14,886 nt of DNA, taken from UMGS755 sp045132895. GTDB taxonomy: Bacteria; Bacillota; Clostridia; UBA1381; UBA9506. Under the pieces are notes generated by a model that did not search any database, was not told where the DNA came from, and saw nothing but the letters and a program-made list of their open reading frames with translations. Shown here piece after piece: positions 1-5,934 of the stretch (position 1 is its first letter; every line of letters starts with the position of its first letter). Made by a program: the position numbers and the translations under genes. The DNA is taken from positions 1 to 14,886 of the forward strand of contig JBGUTC010000078.1 in NCBI GenBank assembly GCA_045132895.1, given 5' to 3'.

Positions 1-65
1 ATTATCGCACAAAACCGGATTGTTGGCAATCTCCATTTTTGGGATGGAATCTTCATTTTTGGCAT
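1..65 (-). CDS. Possible 5' end of a gene continuing off the left edge
   Basis: An ATG on the minus strand at 65-63 overlaps the stop of the esterase upstream (TAATG), which is a common arrangement for translational coupling, and a GGAAAG sequence lies just before it. The frame stays open for 21 codons to the window edge (MPKMKIPSQKWRLPTIRFCA...). A second frame, starting at the ATG at 36-34 (MEIANNPVLCDN...), is also open to the edge, so the true frame is uncertain. No family can be recognised from so few residues. Confidence 0.3.
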   Translation of the reverse strand, partial: MPKMKIPSQKWRLPTIRFCAI

Positions 66-928
66 TAACTTTCCAGAATCTTCTCCGCTACCCATCGGTT
101 AGTCTTTGGCGAATAATGAACCGCGTCATCAATATAAATCCCATTTCCGCGAACACCTGCGACAAAATGAGGCGCCTCTGTTACGTCAAACATAGTGATA
201 TTATCGTGCTCAAGGCAAAGGGTTTCGAAAATGCCGTTTATGAAGTGCTTCTTCTTAAGACTCTCTCCCGTAGGGTCCACTTCCATACACCGGTCATAAC
301 TGACTGCTTTATGCATCACAATCGGCACCCGCTCACCCAAAGCTTCATAAAATCCGTTAAACGTATAGTCATAAAGCCCTTTTACAGAATCCTCCAGTTC
401 TTCCCATGAGGCAGAGCTGTCCTCCTCACCGCCGCGCCAGTGCAGTTGCGTTGTAATCTGCGTTTTCCCCAGAGCCAGAAGGCTCTTTTTCAATAAAGAG
501 AAAAAGTGCAGCGTATAGGGATAAAGAGAAATGTCCACCGTCCAGAGTTTTCCCGGCACCAATCGGGGCTCCCGGTATGGCCACCACATATATTCCTTTG
601 TAATTCCCTGAGCGCCAATGGCAATCTGCACAATGTATAAATCCGGGAGTTCTTCTCCCCTGTCAATCCGATCCTGCCAGAGTCTCGCCAGACAGTTGGC
701 AAGAGAATAAGTATTATCCTGCTCTTCGGCAAGATTCATGCCAAAACTGGTATAGCCCGACCAGAAAAGTTTATCATGGTCAAAACTCTGATTTTGTTCT
801 CTGCTAAGACCAAAAACATGGGTCAGAGGTTCTGTAATTTTGTCGTGTTCTTCCATTGGAGTACCATGCCCGACGGCATTGGACTGACCTAACAACAGAA
901 AAACTGCGGCTTCGCTTTCCCGGTTCAT
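65..928 (-). CDS. SASA/SGNH-type carbohydrate esterase (sialate O-acetylesterase-like)
   Basis: The 287-residue protein shows the hallmarks of the SASA (sialate O-acetylesterase / CE6-like) branch of SGNH hydrolases. There is an N-terminal GQSN block (residues 14-17) with the presumed nucleophile Ser16, a WRGGEED block at 164-170 resembling the family's WxxGExD, and a C-terminal DDAVH with Asp268 and His271 as the rest of the triad. Such enzymes remove acetyl groups from sugars. No signal peptide is visible, so it probably acts in the cytoplasm. The ATG at 928 is preceded by GAGGTG at short spacing. The gene lies 13 nt downstream of the AEC permease on the same strand, which suggests an operon that imports and deacetylates a substrate; that link is inference. 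The substrate is unknown. Confidence 0.75.
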   Translation of the reverse strand: MNRESEAAVFLLLGQSNAVGHGTPMEEHDKITEPLTHVFGLSREQNQSFDHDKLFWSGYTSFGMNLAEEQDNTYSLANCLARLWQDRIDRGEELPDLYIVQIAIGAQGITKEYMWWPYREPRLVPGKLWTVDISLYPYTLHFFSLLKKSLLALGKTQITTQLHWRGGEEDSSASWEELEDSVKGLYDYTFNGFYEALGERVPIVMHKAVSYDRCMEVDPTGESLKKKHFINGIFETLCLEHDNITMFDVTEAPHFVAGVRGNGIYIDDAVHYSPKTNRWVAEKILES

Positions 929-941
929 TGTAACACCTCGT

Positions 942-1862
942 TTACAACAGATATAAAAATACCAACACCGGCATAATCAGAATACAGCTTAACGTGGTGA
1001 CAATATTGGCAGATACCGCCAGTTCCACGTCCACATCATGAAGTTGTGCAAACTGCATAACTGTTGCCGCCGTGGGTGTCATGGATGACAAAAACGTAAT
1101 CAGCAGAATTTTTTCTGCATTTGCCATAGGCAGCAGGGGAAGAAAAATTTTAAATAAAGCCAGAACAATCAACGGATAAATCACCATACGCATGATAAGT
1201 ATCACATAAGACCGCTTGTTGCCGAACACACTTTTCACATCGCTTTTAGCAAACAACATGCCCGCAATCAACATACTGGTCGGCCCTAACATATCCCCTA
1301 AGGACAAGGTGACATCTGCAATTTTTTCCGGAATCCGGATGCCGGAAAACATCAGCACCAACCCTATCGCAATAGAAATCAGGCAGGGATTATACAGAAT
1401 TTTCTTCAGACTGTTTTTATGTTCAGACCGGAAAAGGCCGATGCCATGGGTCCACAAAAAGACCAGCTGAACGGACATATACGCGCAGCAATAAATGACC
1501 CATTCTCCACCCAAAACGTAGGTAACAATGGGAATAATCAGATTTGCTGCATTGGAATACATAACAGATGCCCGCTCCACAGGAGATGCTTTCGTTGTTT
1601 TATAAATAACATCCATCAGATAAAAGAGAATATGGATGATAATGGATGCCCCAAAGGCCAAAAGCAGACCGGTTTTAATTTCCGCTGTCAGTTCCGTGTT
1701 AAAGGCATTGATAATCGCCGCCGGCAAGAGAACATATAACGAAATTTTCGACAGAACCAGGCTGTCGTCCCCTTTCACGACCTTCAGTTTCGTAATCAGA
1801 TACGCAATCAGCATGATGGAAAACAGTTGCGCTATTTTTACCATCAATAATACAGAAATCAT
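942..1862 (-). CDS. AEC-family (auxin efflux carrier-like) permease
   Basis: This 306-residue, strongly hydrophobic protein has about ten predicted membrane segments split into two halves, as in the AEC/malate-permease family (PF03547). Family-like stretches are the N-terminal block ending in LITKLKVV, the LYVLLPAAIINAF segment near residue 45, a middle charged loop, and the C-terminal block TPTAATVMQFAQ with a terminal hydrophobic helix. Members move organic acids or related anions across the cytoplasmic membrane; the substrate here is unknown. The ATG at 1862 has a GAGGG ribosome binding site 5 nt upstream. The stop of a small upstream frame overlaps this start (ATGA). The gene leads the esterase operon. 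No promoter of its own is obvious close upstream; the nearest strong one is at 2361-2389. Confidence 0.85.
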   Translation of the reverse strand: MISVLLMVKIAQLFSIMLIAYLITKLKVVKGDDSLVLSKISLYVLLPAAIINAFNTELTAEIKTGLLLAFGASIIIHILFYLMDVIYKTTKASPVERASVMYSNAANLIIPIVTYVLGGEWVIYCCAYMSVQLVFLWTHGIGLFRSEHKNSLKKILYNPCLISIAIGLVLMFSGIRIPEKIADVTLSLGDMLGPTSMLIAGMLFAKSDVKSVFGNKRSYVILIMRMVIYPLIVLALFKIFLPLLPMANAEKILLITFLSSMTPTAATVMQFAQLHDVDVELAVSANIVTTLSCILIMPVLVFLYLL

Positions 1863-2013
1863 ACAATCCCTCTCTCAAATATGACTTTTGTCATTGAATC
1901 ACATTTGCTTTCATTCTTTTTAGCGGTTGCAATTGACGCAATCATTGATTTACATACACACTACAACCTTTTATATTATCACATATATCCGAAACGGCTA
2001 TTGCGAATTCCAT
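1859..2013 (-). pseudogene. Probable internally deleted four-helix-bundle (S23/IVP-like) gene
   Basis: Two short minus-strand frames are joined by an ATGA overlap. The first (2013-1942, 23 codons) reads MEFAIAVSDICDNIKGC then SVYVNQ. The second (1945-1859, 28 codons) begins MIASIATAKKNES and ends by overlapping the permease start. From memory of the family, the first resembles the N-terminal helix of four-helix-bundle proteins of the S23/23S-intervening-sequence/Avd group (FAVxxxxLC..IKGCxVYxNQLLRS...), and the second resembles their C-terminal end (..ML.SI..TAKKN). If so, the conserved middle of roughly 70-80 residues has been lost together with a frameshift. An AAAAGGAG sequence at 2048-2041 looks like the former ribosome binding site. 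The alternatives are leader peptides for the permease or chance frames. The assignment rests on remembered similarity, not on a search. Confidence 0.4.
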
Positions 2014-2048
2014 CGATGCTTCCCTTAATTGATTTTTGTTCTCCTTTT

Positions 2049-2116
2049 GTCGATATAAAAACTCTGTTCGCTCGATTTTTTCTTCCGCAAAATCGAGGCA
2101 CGAGATTTATATCGAC
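2049..2116. repeat. Two-tier 68-nt inverted repeat (large hairpin)
   Basis: An outer perfect 11-bp stem (2049-2059 GTCGATATAAA with 2106-2116) encloses an internal loop and then an inner perfect 9-bp stem (2071-2079 CTCGATTTT with 2089-2097) around a 9-nt loop. It sits between the short-hairpin array and the AAAAGGAG of the decayed gene, so on the minus strand it would be the last structure of an untranslated leader. No T-run follows it on either strand, so it does not look like an intrinsic terminator. I do not recognise it as a known riboswitch. Confidence 0.7.
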
Positions 2117-2360
2117 GAATTCAACCTTTGCTTGAATTCATTATATAATTAGGTTACAGGAAAGATGCACCTTGTTTTTAATGAATTGACAACTTTGTTG
2201 TCATGAATTGGCTATTGCCATGAATTGTTGCTATCGCAACATGAATTGAATTGCCTATATAATGCACGAAGTGCAATTCATGAGCCGCAGGCTCAATTCA
2301 TGAAATCGCAGGTTTCAATTCATGCCGTCAGGCAATTCATTGAGTTTGCTTTGCAAACTC
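2117..2360. repeat. Array of short hairpins spaced by ATGAATTG x4 then CAATTCAT x4
   Basis: The 8-mer ATGAATTG starts at 2181, 2203, 2220 and 2241; its exact reverse complement CAATTCAT starts at 2274, 2294, 2316 and 2333. Each copy in the left half is followed, and each in the right half preceded, by a small perfect or near-perfect hairpin whose outer pair is the motif's own G or C. The stems are 2188-2202 (GACAAC), 2210-2219 (GGC), 2227-2240 (GTTGC), 2264-2274 (GCAC), 2282-2294 (GAGCC), 2302-2316 (GAAATC, one G-T pair) and 2324-2333 (GCC). It is flanked by hairpins 2117-2139 (GAATTCAA) and 2342-2360 (GAGTTTGC). Stem sequences differ while stem pairing is kept, so selection or generation acts on structure. 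The halves are mutually complementary, so all four linkers could also pair across the array. It is neither CRISPR nor a known RNA that I can name. Confidence 0.85.
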
Positions 2361-2389
2361 ATTATATCACACGCGGCACACAATTTCAA
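2361..2389 (-). promoter_or_regulatory. Strong sigma-A-type extended -10 promoter reading into the hairpin array
   Basis: On the minus strand the -35 is TTGAAA (2389-2384), the spacer is exactly 17 bp, and the -10 is a perfect TATAAT (2366-2361) preceded by TG one base away (2369-2368), giving an extended -10. The start would fall near 2354. Transcription would run through the hairpin array, the 68-nt hairpin and the decayed gene towards the permease. It lies back to back with the spoIIGA promoter. Confidence 0.6.
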
Positions 2390-2392
2390 TTC

Positions 2393-2455
2393 TTCGAAAG
2401 AATTTTAAAGTCCCGCCACAGTTTGACATTTTTTACCAGTTTTGTGTGCTATACT
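2393..2455 (+). promoter_or_regulatory. spoIIG-type promoter with long spacer and Spo0A-box-like sites
   Basis: TTGACA (2423-2428) and TATACT (2450-2455) are separated by 21 bp, with TG one base before the -10. The Bacillus subtilis spoIIG promoter is known for near-consensus sigma-A elements with an over-long spacer (22 bp as I recall) that need phosphorylated Spo0A. Two sequences one mismatch from the reverse 0A box TTCGACA are present: TTTGACA (2422-2428) overlapping the -35, and TTCGAAA (2393-2399) about 30 bp upstream. The upstream site lies in a small inverted repeat (AATTCTT at 2388-2394 with AAGAATT at 2398-2404). Spo0A control is inferred. Confidence 0.65.
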
Positions 2456-2498
2456 GTTAATAATTCTTACGAAAGAAAAAGCTAAAGGAGGCAGAGAC

Positions 2499-3410
2499 AT
2501 GGAGATAAAAGTATATGTTGATATTTTATTTCTGACTAACGTCCTTTTTAACTTTCTGCTCCTGAAAATCACCGAGCTTCTGCTGAGGCAACCCACCAAA
2601 ACATGGCTGACTCTGGGCGCGTCTGCCATAGGGAGTCTCTACGCCGTTTTAGCATTTTTTCTACCGGGCAATCTGCTCTTTAGTCTCCCGGGGAAACTGC
2701 TCATAGGCTGCCTCATGGTAACTCTTGTCTTCCGCCCCGGCTGCCTGAGAGCATGGAGCAAATACCTCTGCGTCTTTTATGCCGTCGTTTTTCTCTACGG
2801 CGGTTTAGCCATGAGTTTTTTCTGTTTTTCCAATCATGCCGCCCCGCTGGGCTCGGTCATGCAAAACGGCATTCTCTATGTAAACCTCTCCGCATCTCTC
2901 TTATTGCTGCTTTCCTGCCTTGTCGTGGCCATTTTAAAAACAAGTTTTTCCATTGGTGCCAGAATCTCCACCCGGGGCAAAGAAATTGCCACACTGCTGA
3001 TTCTTCACCACGGAAAAACCGTTACCCTCCGCGGTTTTTATGACAGCGGCAACCTGCTCAGGAAAGAGCCGGAGGGACGGGGCGTTATAATCTGCGGTTG
3101 GGAGACTGTTAAGCCGCTTTTCCCGCAGAGTAAAAGCCCGACAGAAGCAAAAAGAAAGGAAACGGACTGGTTTTCCGTTCCCTTCTCCACCCTACAGTCA
3201 GGCGGCCGTCTGCCCGGATTTTTCCCGGATGCCGTCTACTTAAAAAAAGACCGCTATTATTTCAAAACCGAAGACGTCTGCATCGGCATTACCGACCGCA
3301 AGCCGGACTACTACAATAACTGGGACGCGATTCTGCCCCATGATTTCAAGGGAGTTACGTACTATGAAGCAAATCTGGATTCAGAAGATTCTGACCTTTT
3401 CATGCCTTAA
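2499..3410 (+). CDS. spoIIGA: Sigma-E processing peptidase SpoIIGA
   Basis: SpoIIGA is the membrane aspartic protease that removes the pro-sequence of sigma-E in the mother cell after asymmetric division. The 303-residue product matches the usual length of about 300. It has an N-terminal half of about five hydrophobic segments (roughly residues 5-150) and a C-terminal soluble protease domain with the signature DSGN. Asp182 is the expected catalytic residue, equivalent to Asp183 in B. subtilis. The start at 2499 is chosen over an upstream in-frame ATG at 2442 because AAAGGAGG (2484-2491) lies 7 nt before it and the 2442 start would lie upstream of the -10. It overlaps sigE by 47 nt, so the protease and its substrate are co-translated. 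Expression is likely from the long-spacer promoter upstream. Confidence 0.93.
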   Translation: MEIKVYVDILFLTNVLFNFLLLKITELLLRQPTKTWLTLGASAIGSLYAVLAFFLPGNLLFSLPGKLLIGCLMVTLVFRPGCLRAWSKYLCVFYAVVFLYGGLAMSFFCFSNHAAPLGSVMQNGILYVNLSASLLLLLSCLVVAILKTSFSIGARISTRGKEIATLLILHHGKTVTLRGFYDSGNLLRKEPEGRGVIICGWETVKPLFPQSKSPTEAKRKETDWFSVPFSTLQSGGRLPGFFPDAVYLKKDRYYFKTEDVCIGITDRKPDYYNNWDAILPHDFKGVTYYEANLDSEDSDLFMP

Positions 3411-4098
3411 AAAAGAACTGATGCACTGGCTGACCAAAAGCGACACACCGGTTTTATACATCGGTGGCAGCGAGGCCTTGCCCACGCCGCTGACCCACGA
3501 GGAAGAAGCAAACCTTCTGGCACGCCTTTCAAAGGATGCCACAGACGTCAAACAGATCTTAATTGAGCGAAATCTGCGTCTGGTGGTCTATGTAGCCAGA
3601 AAATTTGAAAACACGGGGATTCACATTGAGGATCTGATTTCCATCGGTTCCATCGGACTGATTAAAGCCATCAACACCTTCGACCCCCGGAAAAATATTA
3701 AACTGGCAACCTATGCATCCCGGTGCATTGAAAATGAAATTCTTATGTTCCTACGAAAAAACCATAATCTGAAAACCGAGATTTCCATTGATGAACCTTT
3801 AAACACCGATTGGGACGGCAACGAACTGCTTCTGTCTGACGTTTTAGGAACGGAAAATGATGAAATTTCCCGTCACCTGGAAGAAGAAGTTGACCGGCAG
3901 CTTCTCTATAACGCCCTGTCCCGCCTTTCTCAGAGAGAGAAACAAATCATGGAACTGCGGTTTGGTCTTCATAACGGCAACGAAAAAACACAAAAAGAAG
4001 TCGCAGACATGCTGGGGATTTCACAATCCTACATATCGCGACTTGAAAAACGCATTATTCTCCGCCTTAAAAAAGAGTTTACGAAGCTGGTGCAATAG
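3364..4098 (+). CDS. sigE: RNA polymerase sporulation sigma factor SigE (pro-form)
   Basis: This is the early mother-cell sigma factor. The 244-residue protein aligns by eye almost throughout with B. subtilis sigma-E. It has an N-terminal pro-sequence with a hydrophobic/basic helix (residues 1-31), then YIGGSEALP at 32-40, which marks the expected SpoIIGA cut between Leu31 and Tyr32. Region 2 (about 66-135) includes IERNLRLVVYVARKFENTG, and region 4 (about 182-240) has the helix-turn-helix VADMLGISQSYISRLEKR. The start at 3364 has AAGGGAG (3348-3354) 9 nt upstream; an in-frame ATG at 3421 would remove most of the pro-sequence. It lies inside the end of spoIIGA. Downstream, sigG, the common neighbour in related genomes, is absent, and a convergent gene overlaps the last 20 nt. 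Confidence 0.96.
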   Translation: MKQIWIQKILTFSCLKKELMHWLTKSDTPVLYIGGSEALPTPLTHEEEANLLARLSKDATDVKQILIERNLRLVVYVARKFENTGIHIEDLISIGSIGLIKAINTFDPRKNIKLATYASRCIENEILMFLRKNHNLKTEISIDEPLNTDWDGNELLLSDVLGTENDEISRHLEEEVDRQLLYNALSRLSQREKQIMELRFGLHNGNEKTQKEVADMLGISQSYISRLEKRIILRLKKEFTKLVQ

Positions 4099-4948
4099 TT
4101 CTCAGAATATATTCTACATACAGATCTACCACATCAAGATCCGTCAGGTGGTAAAGCATCCGCGCACCCACCACATCCTCTATTTCATTTAAAATCATCT
4201 GTCCCTCATGGAACATAAAGTCAAAGCCTGCAAAGGGCACGATAAACAGGCCGATAACCCGCTTGACGAGTTGCTCTTCTTCCGAAGAAAGGGTATACCG
4301 CACAGCGCTGCCCCCCAGACAGTAGTTACTGCGAAAATCTTCCGTCTGGACCCGGAGCATAGCCGCTATAATTTCCCCGCCGACTACATAGACGCGCAAA
4401 TCTTTGCCAAGATCTGAAACCGGCTTCTGAAGCAGAAAAGATACATGGGGATAGGTTTTTAAAAGTTCCGTCAGTGCCTCCTCATCCTCTACCCAAAGGA
4501 CATCCTGACCGCCATGACCGTCCCTGGGCTTGATGACCAGCGGATAACCCAGTTCCTGACCGATTAAAAGGCTGTTTTCTTTAGTGGCCAGCCGACTTTC
4601 CGGCACAGGTATGCCGGCCTTTGCCGCAACATCCAGGGTTCTTGCCTTGTCATTTGCAACCAAAGACAGATATGCGTTATTAAAGACAGCAAATCCCATT
4701 TTCTCCAGATGTTCAGAAAAAAGAGGAACATCCGCCCGCATGACTACGAAGTCAGGTTTTTCCACAGGTTTGCCTCCATAGGAGAGGACGAGGCCCTTTG
4801 GACCTGTGCCGTAGGAAAATTCCTCAAAATAATGTAATTGTATGGTTGTGCCACGCTTCCGGCACGCATCTTCATAAAAGGTTATATAATGCTGATTCCG
4901 CTTAGCATCCTGCTTCCGGTAAATCAGCCATCCGGTTAAGGGTTTCAT
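4079..4948 (-). CDS. RimK-like ATP-grasp ligase, second gene of a pair
   Basis: The 289-residue protein has the ATP-grasp fold of the RimK/alpha-L-amino-acid ligase group, which joins an amino acid to a carboxylate with ATP. Visible are the ATP-binding YPLVIKPRDGHGGQDV block (Lys140, glycine loop 144-147), a DLRVYVVGGEIIAAMLR strand pair at 183-199, a GFDFMF block and a C-terminal NEIED at 254-258. RimK relatives have E-x-N here for metal binding, but this protein has E-x-E (Glu255, Glu257). The ATG at 4948 is preferred, with GGAGG 7 nt upstream; a GTG at 4951 is possible. Either start overlaps the stop of the upstream paralogue (GTGATGA), so translation is coupled. Its 3' end overlaps sigE by 20 nt tail to tail. 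The substrate is unknown; spore, peptide or cofactor modification are all possible. Confidence 0.8.
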   Translation of the reverse strand: MKPLTGWLIYRKQDAKRNQHYITFYEDACRKRGTTIQLHYFEEFSYGTGPKGLVLSYGGKPVEKPDFVVMRADVPLFSEHLEKMGFAVFNNAYLSLVANDKARTLDVAAKAGIPVPESRLATKENSLLIGQELGYPLVIKPRDGHGGQDVLWVEDEEALTELLKTYPHVSFLLQKPVSDLGKDLRVYVVGGEIIAAMLRVQTEDFRSNYCLGGSAVRYTLSSEEEQLVKRVIGLFIVPFAGFDFMFHEGQMILNEIEDVVGARMLYHLTDLDVVDLYVEYILRTIAPAS

Positions 4949-5832
4949 CACGCATCCTCCAGTTGTTCCTTAATATATGCCATGATATGCACCGCCACAT
5001 CCACGCCGGTACAGTCATACAGATTCTTAAAATGTGCATTGGAATTTACTTCGCACAAAACAGGCGCCTCATCTTCACCGAATAAAAAGTCAACCCCGGC
5101 AAAATCCAGACCCAAAAGACGGCACACCGAAATCGCCAGTTTTTCCTGCTGCTGTGTCGGTGTCCACGGCGCCATGGTGCCGCCGGCAGTGATATTGGCG
5201 CGAAAATCCCCGCTGTGGCTTTGCCGCAGCATAGCAGCAACTACCCGCTCACCTACCACCTGCAGCCGGACGTCCCGCCCGGCACTGGACGAAATAAATT
5301 CCTGCATCAAGAAAGGAACACCGGCAAGCTGTTTCACTTTTTCTTCAGCTTCTTCCGGATTGTTCACCAGATAGACCTGAGCGCCAAAGGAGCCGAAGCA
5401 TTCTTTGATTACCATAGGAAATCCAAGGACTTCTGCCGCTTTTTCCACAAAAGAAAGATCTGTATACCCAACATTCGGATAGGTCATTGGCGACAAAATG
5501 GTTTTCGGCATAGCCACCTTACCTGCCAGCGTTAAATGGGTCAGGCTCTTATCATCGCATAGAGCGATTGACGCAGCAGAGTTAAACAACCGGACGCCCC
5601 GGCTTTCCAACATCGTTGCCAGGCGGATATCCTTATCCCAGAACAGGACAAAATCAGGCAGGGCCTCTCTACTGAACAAAAATTCGCCCTCCACCGTCTG
5701 CAGCAATTCACACCCTGTCTTCAGTGTCAGCTTCATGCCAACCTGCCTGGCGCCCTCTGCCAGACGGCTATATAAATCCGTAAATTTTTCTGTCTGTAAA
5801 AAATGATTGACTACCAGCCATCCCTGCTTCAT
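4948..5832 (-). CDS. RimK-like ATP-grasp ligase, first gene of a pair
   Basis: This 294-residue paralogue of the next gene has the same ATP-grasp layout: an N-terminal alpha/beta domain, the ATP-binding FPMVIKECFGSFGAQVYLV region (Lys143), a DVRLQVVGERVVAAMLR strand pair (187-203), GLDFAGVDFLF (241-251) and a C-terminal CEVNSN with the standard metal ligands Glu261 and Asn263. It resembles RimK and related peptide or cofactor glutamate ligases. The start at 5832 is chosen because GGGAG lies 8 nt upstream and the longer in-frame start at 5874 would fall upstream of the promoter -10. It begins a two-gene unit driven by the promoter at 5865-5893. The pair may act on one substrate in sequence or as a heteromer; this is inference. 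Confidence 0.82.
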   Translation of the reverse strand: MKQGWLVVNHFLQTEKFTDLYSRLAEGARQVGMKLTLKTGCELLQTVEGEFLFSREALPDFVLFWDKDIRLATMLESRGVRLFNSAASIALCDDKSLTHLTLAGKVAMPKTILSPMTYPNVGYTDLSFVEKAAEVLGFPMVIKECFGSFGAQVYLVNNPEEAEEKVKQLAGVPFLMQEFISSSAGRDVRLQVVGERVVAAMLRQSHSGDFRANITAGGTMAPWTPTQQQEKLAISVCRLLGLDFAGVDFLFGEDEAPVLCEVNSNAHFKNLYDCTGVDVAVHIMAYIKEQLEDA

Positions 5833-5864
5833 GCTGTCATCTCCCAGGTTCTGTTTTCTTTCAT

Positions 5865-5893
5865 ATTGTACCATAATATCCCTTAGCCGTCAA
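5865..5893 (-). promoter_or_regulatory. Sigma-A-type promoter of the ATP-grasp pair
   Basis: On the minus strand TTGACG (5893-5888) and TACAAT (5870-5865) are separated by 17 bp, with the start expected near 5858, about 26 nt before the chosen ATG. This suggests vegetative rather than sporulation-specific expression, although the genes lie between spore loci. Confidence 0.6.
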
Positions 5894-5934
5894 CATTCCG
5901 GCTTCTGCGCAAAAATTACCATGCCCCTCTGTTC

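Noticed and set aside
1942..1977. Plus-strand promoter TTGATT ... TATATT
   Set aside because: The spacer is 21 bp without TG extension, and no plus-strand gene follows for 500 bp.
2049..2116. Intrinsic terminator
   Set aside because: The stem is AT-rich and neither strand has a T-run after it.
2186..2191. Plus-strand -35 element TTGACA inside the array
   Set aside because: It is formed by a linker plus a hairpin stem, and no -10 lies at 16-19 bp, nor at the long 21-22 bp spacing.
2258..2263. Plus-strand promoter from the perfect TATAAT in the array centre (and another at 2144-2149)
   Set aside because: Neither has a credible -35 at 16-18 bp or a TG extension.
2181..2340. CRISPR array
   Set aside because: Repeats are only 8 nt, they switch orientation in the middle, and the intervening segments are self-complementary hairpins rather than unique spacers of constant length. 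No cas gene is nearby.
4104..4115. Terminator or operator from the palindrome AGAATATATTCT just after sigE
   Set aside because: Pure AT-rich 12-mer without loop or T-run, fully inside the coding sequence of the convergent ligase.
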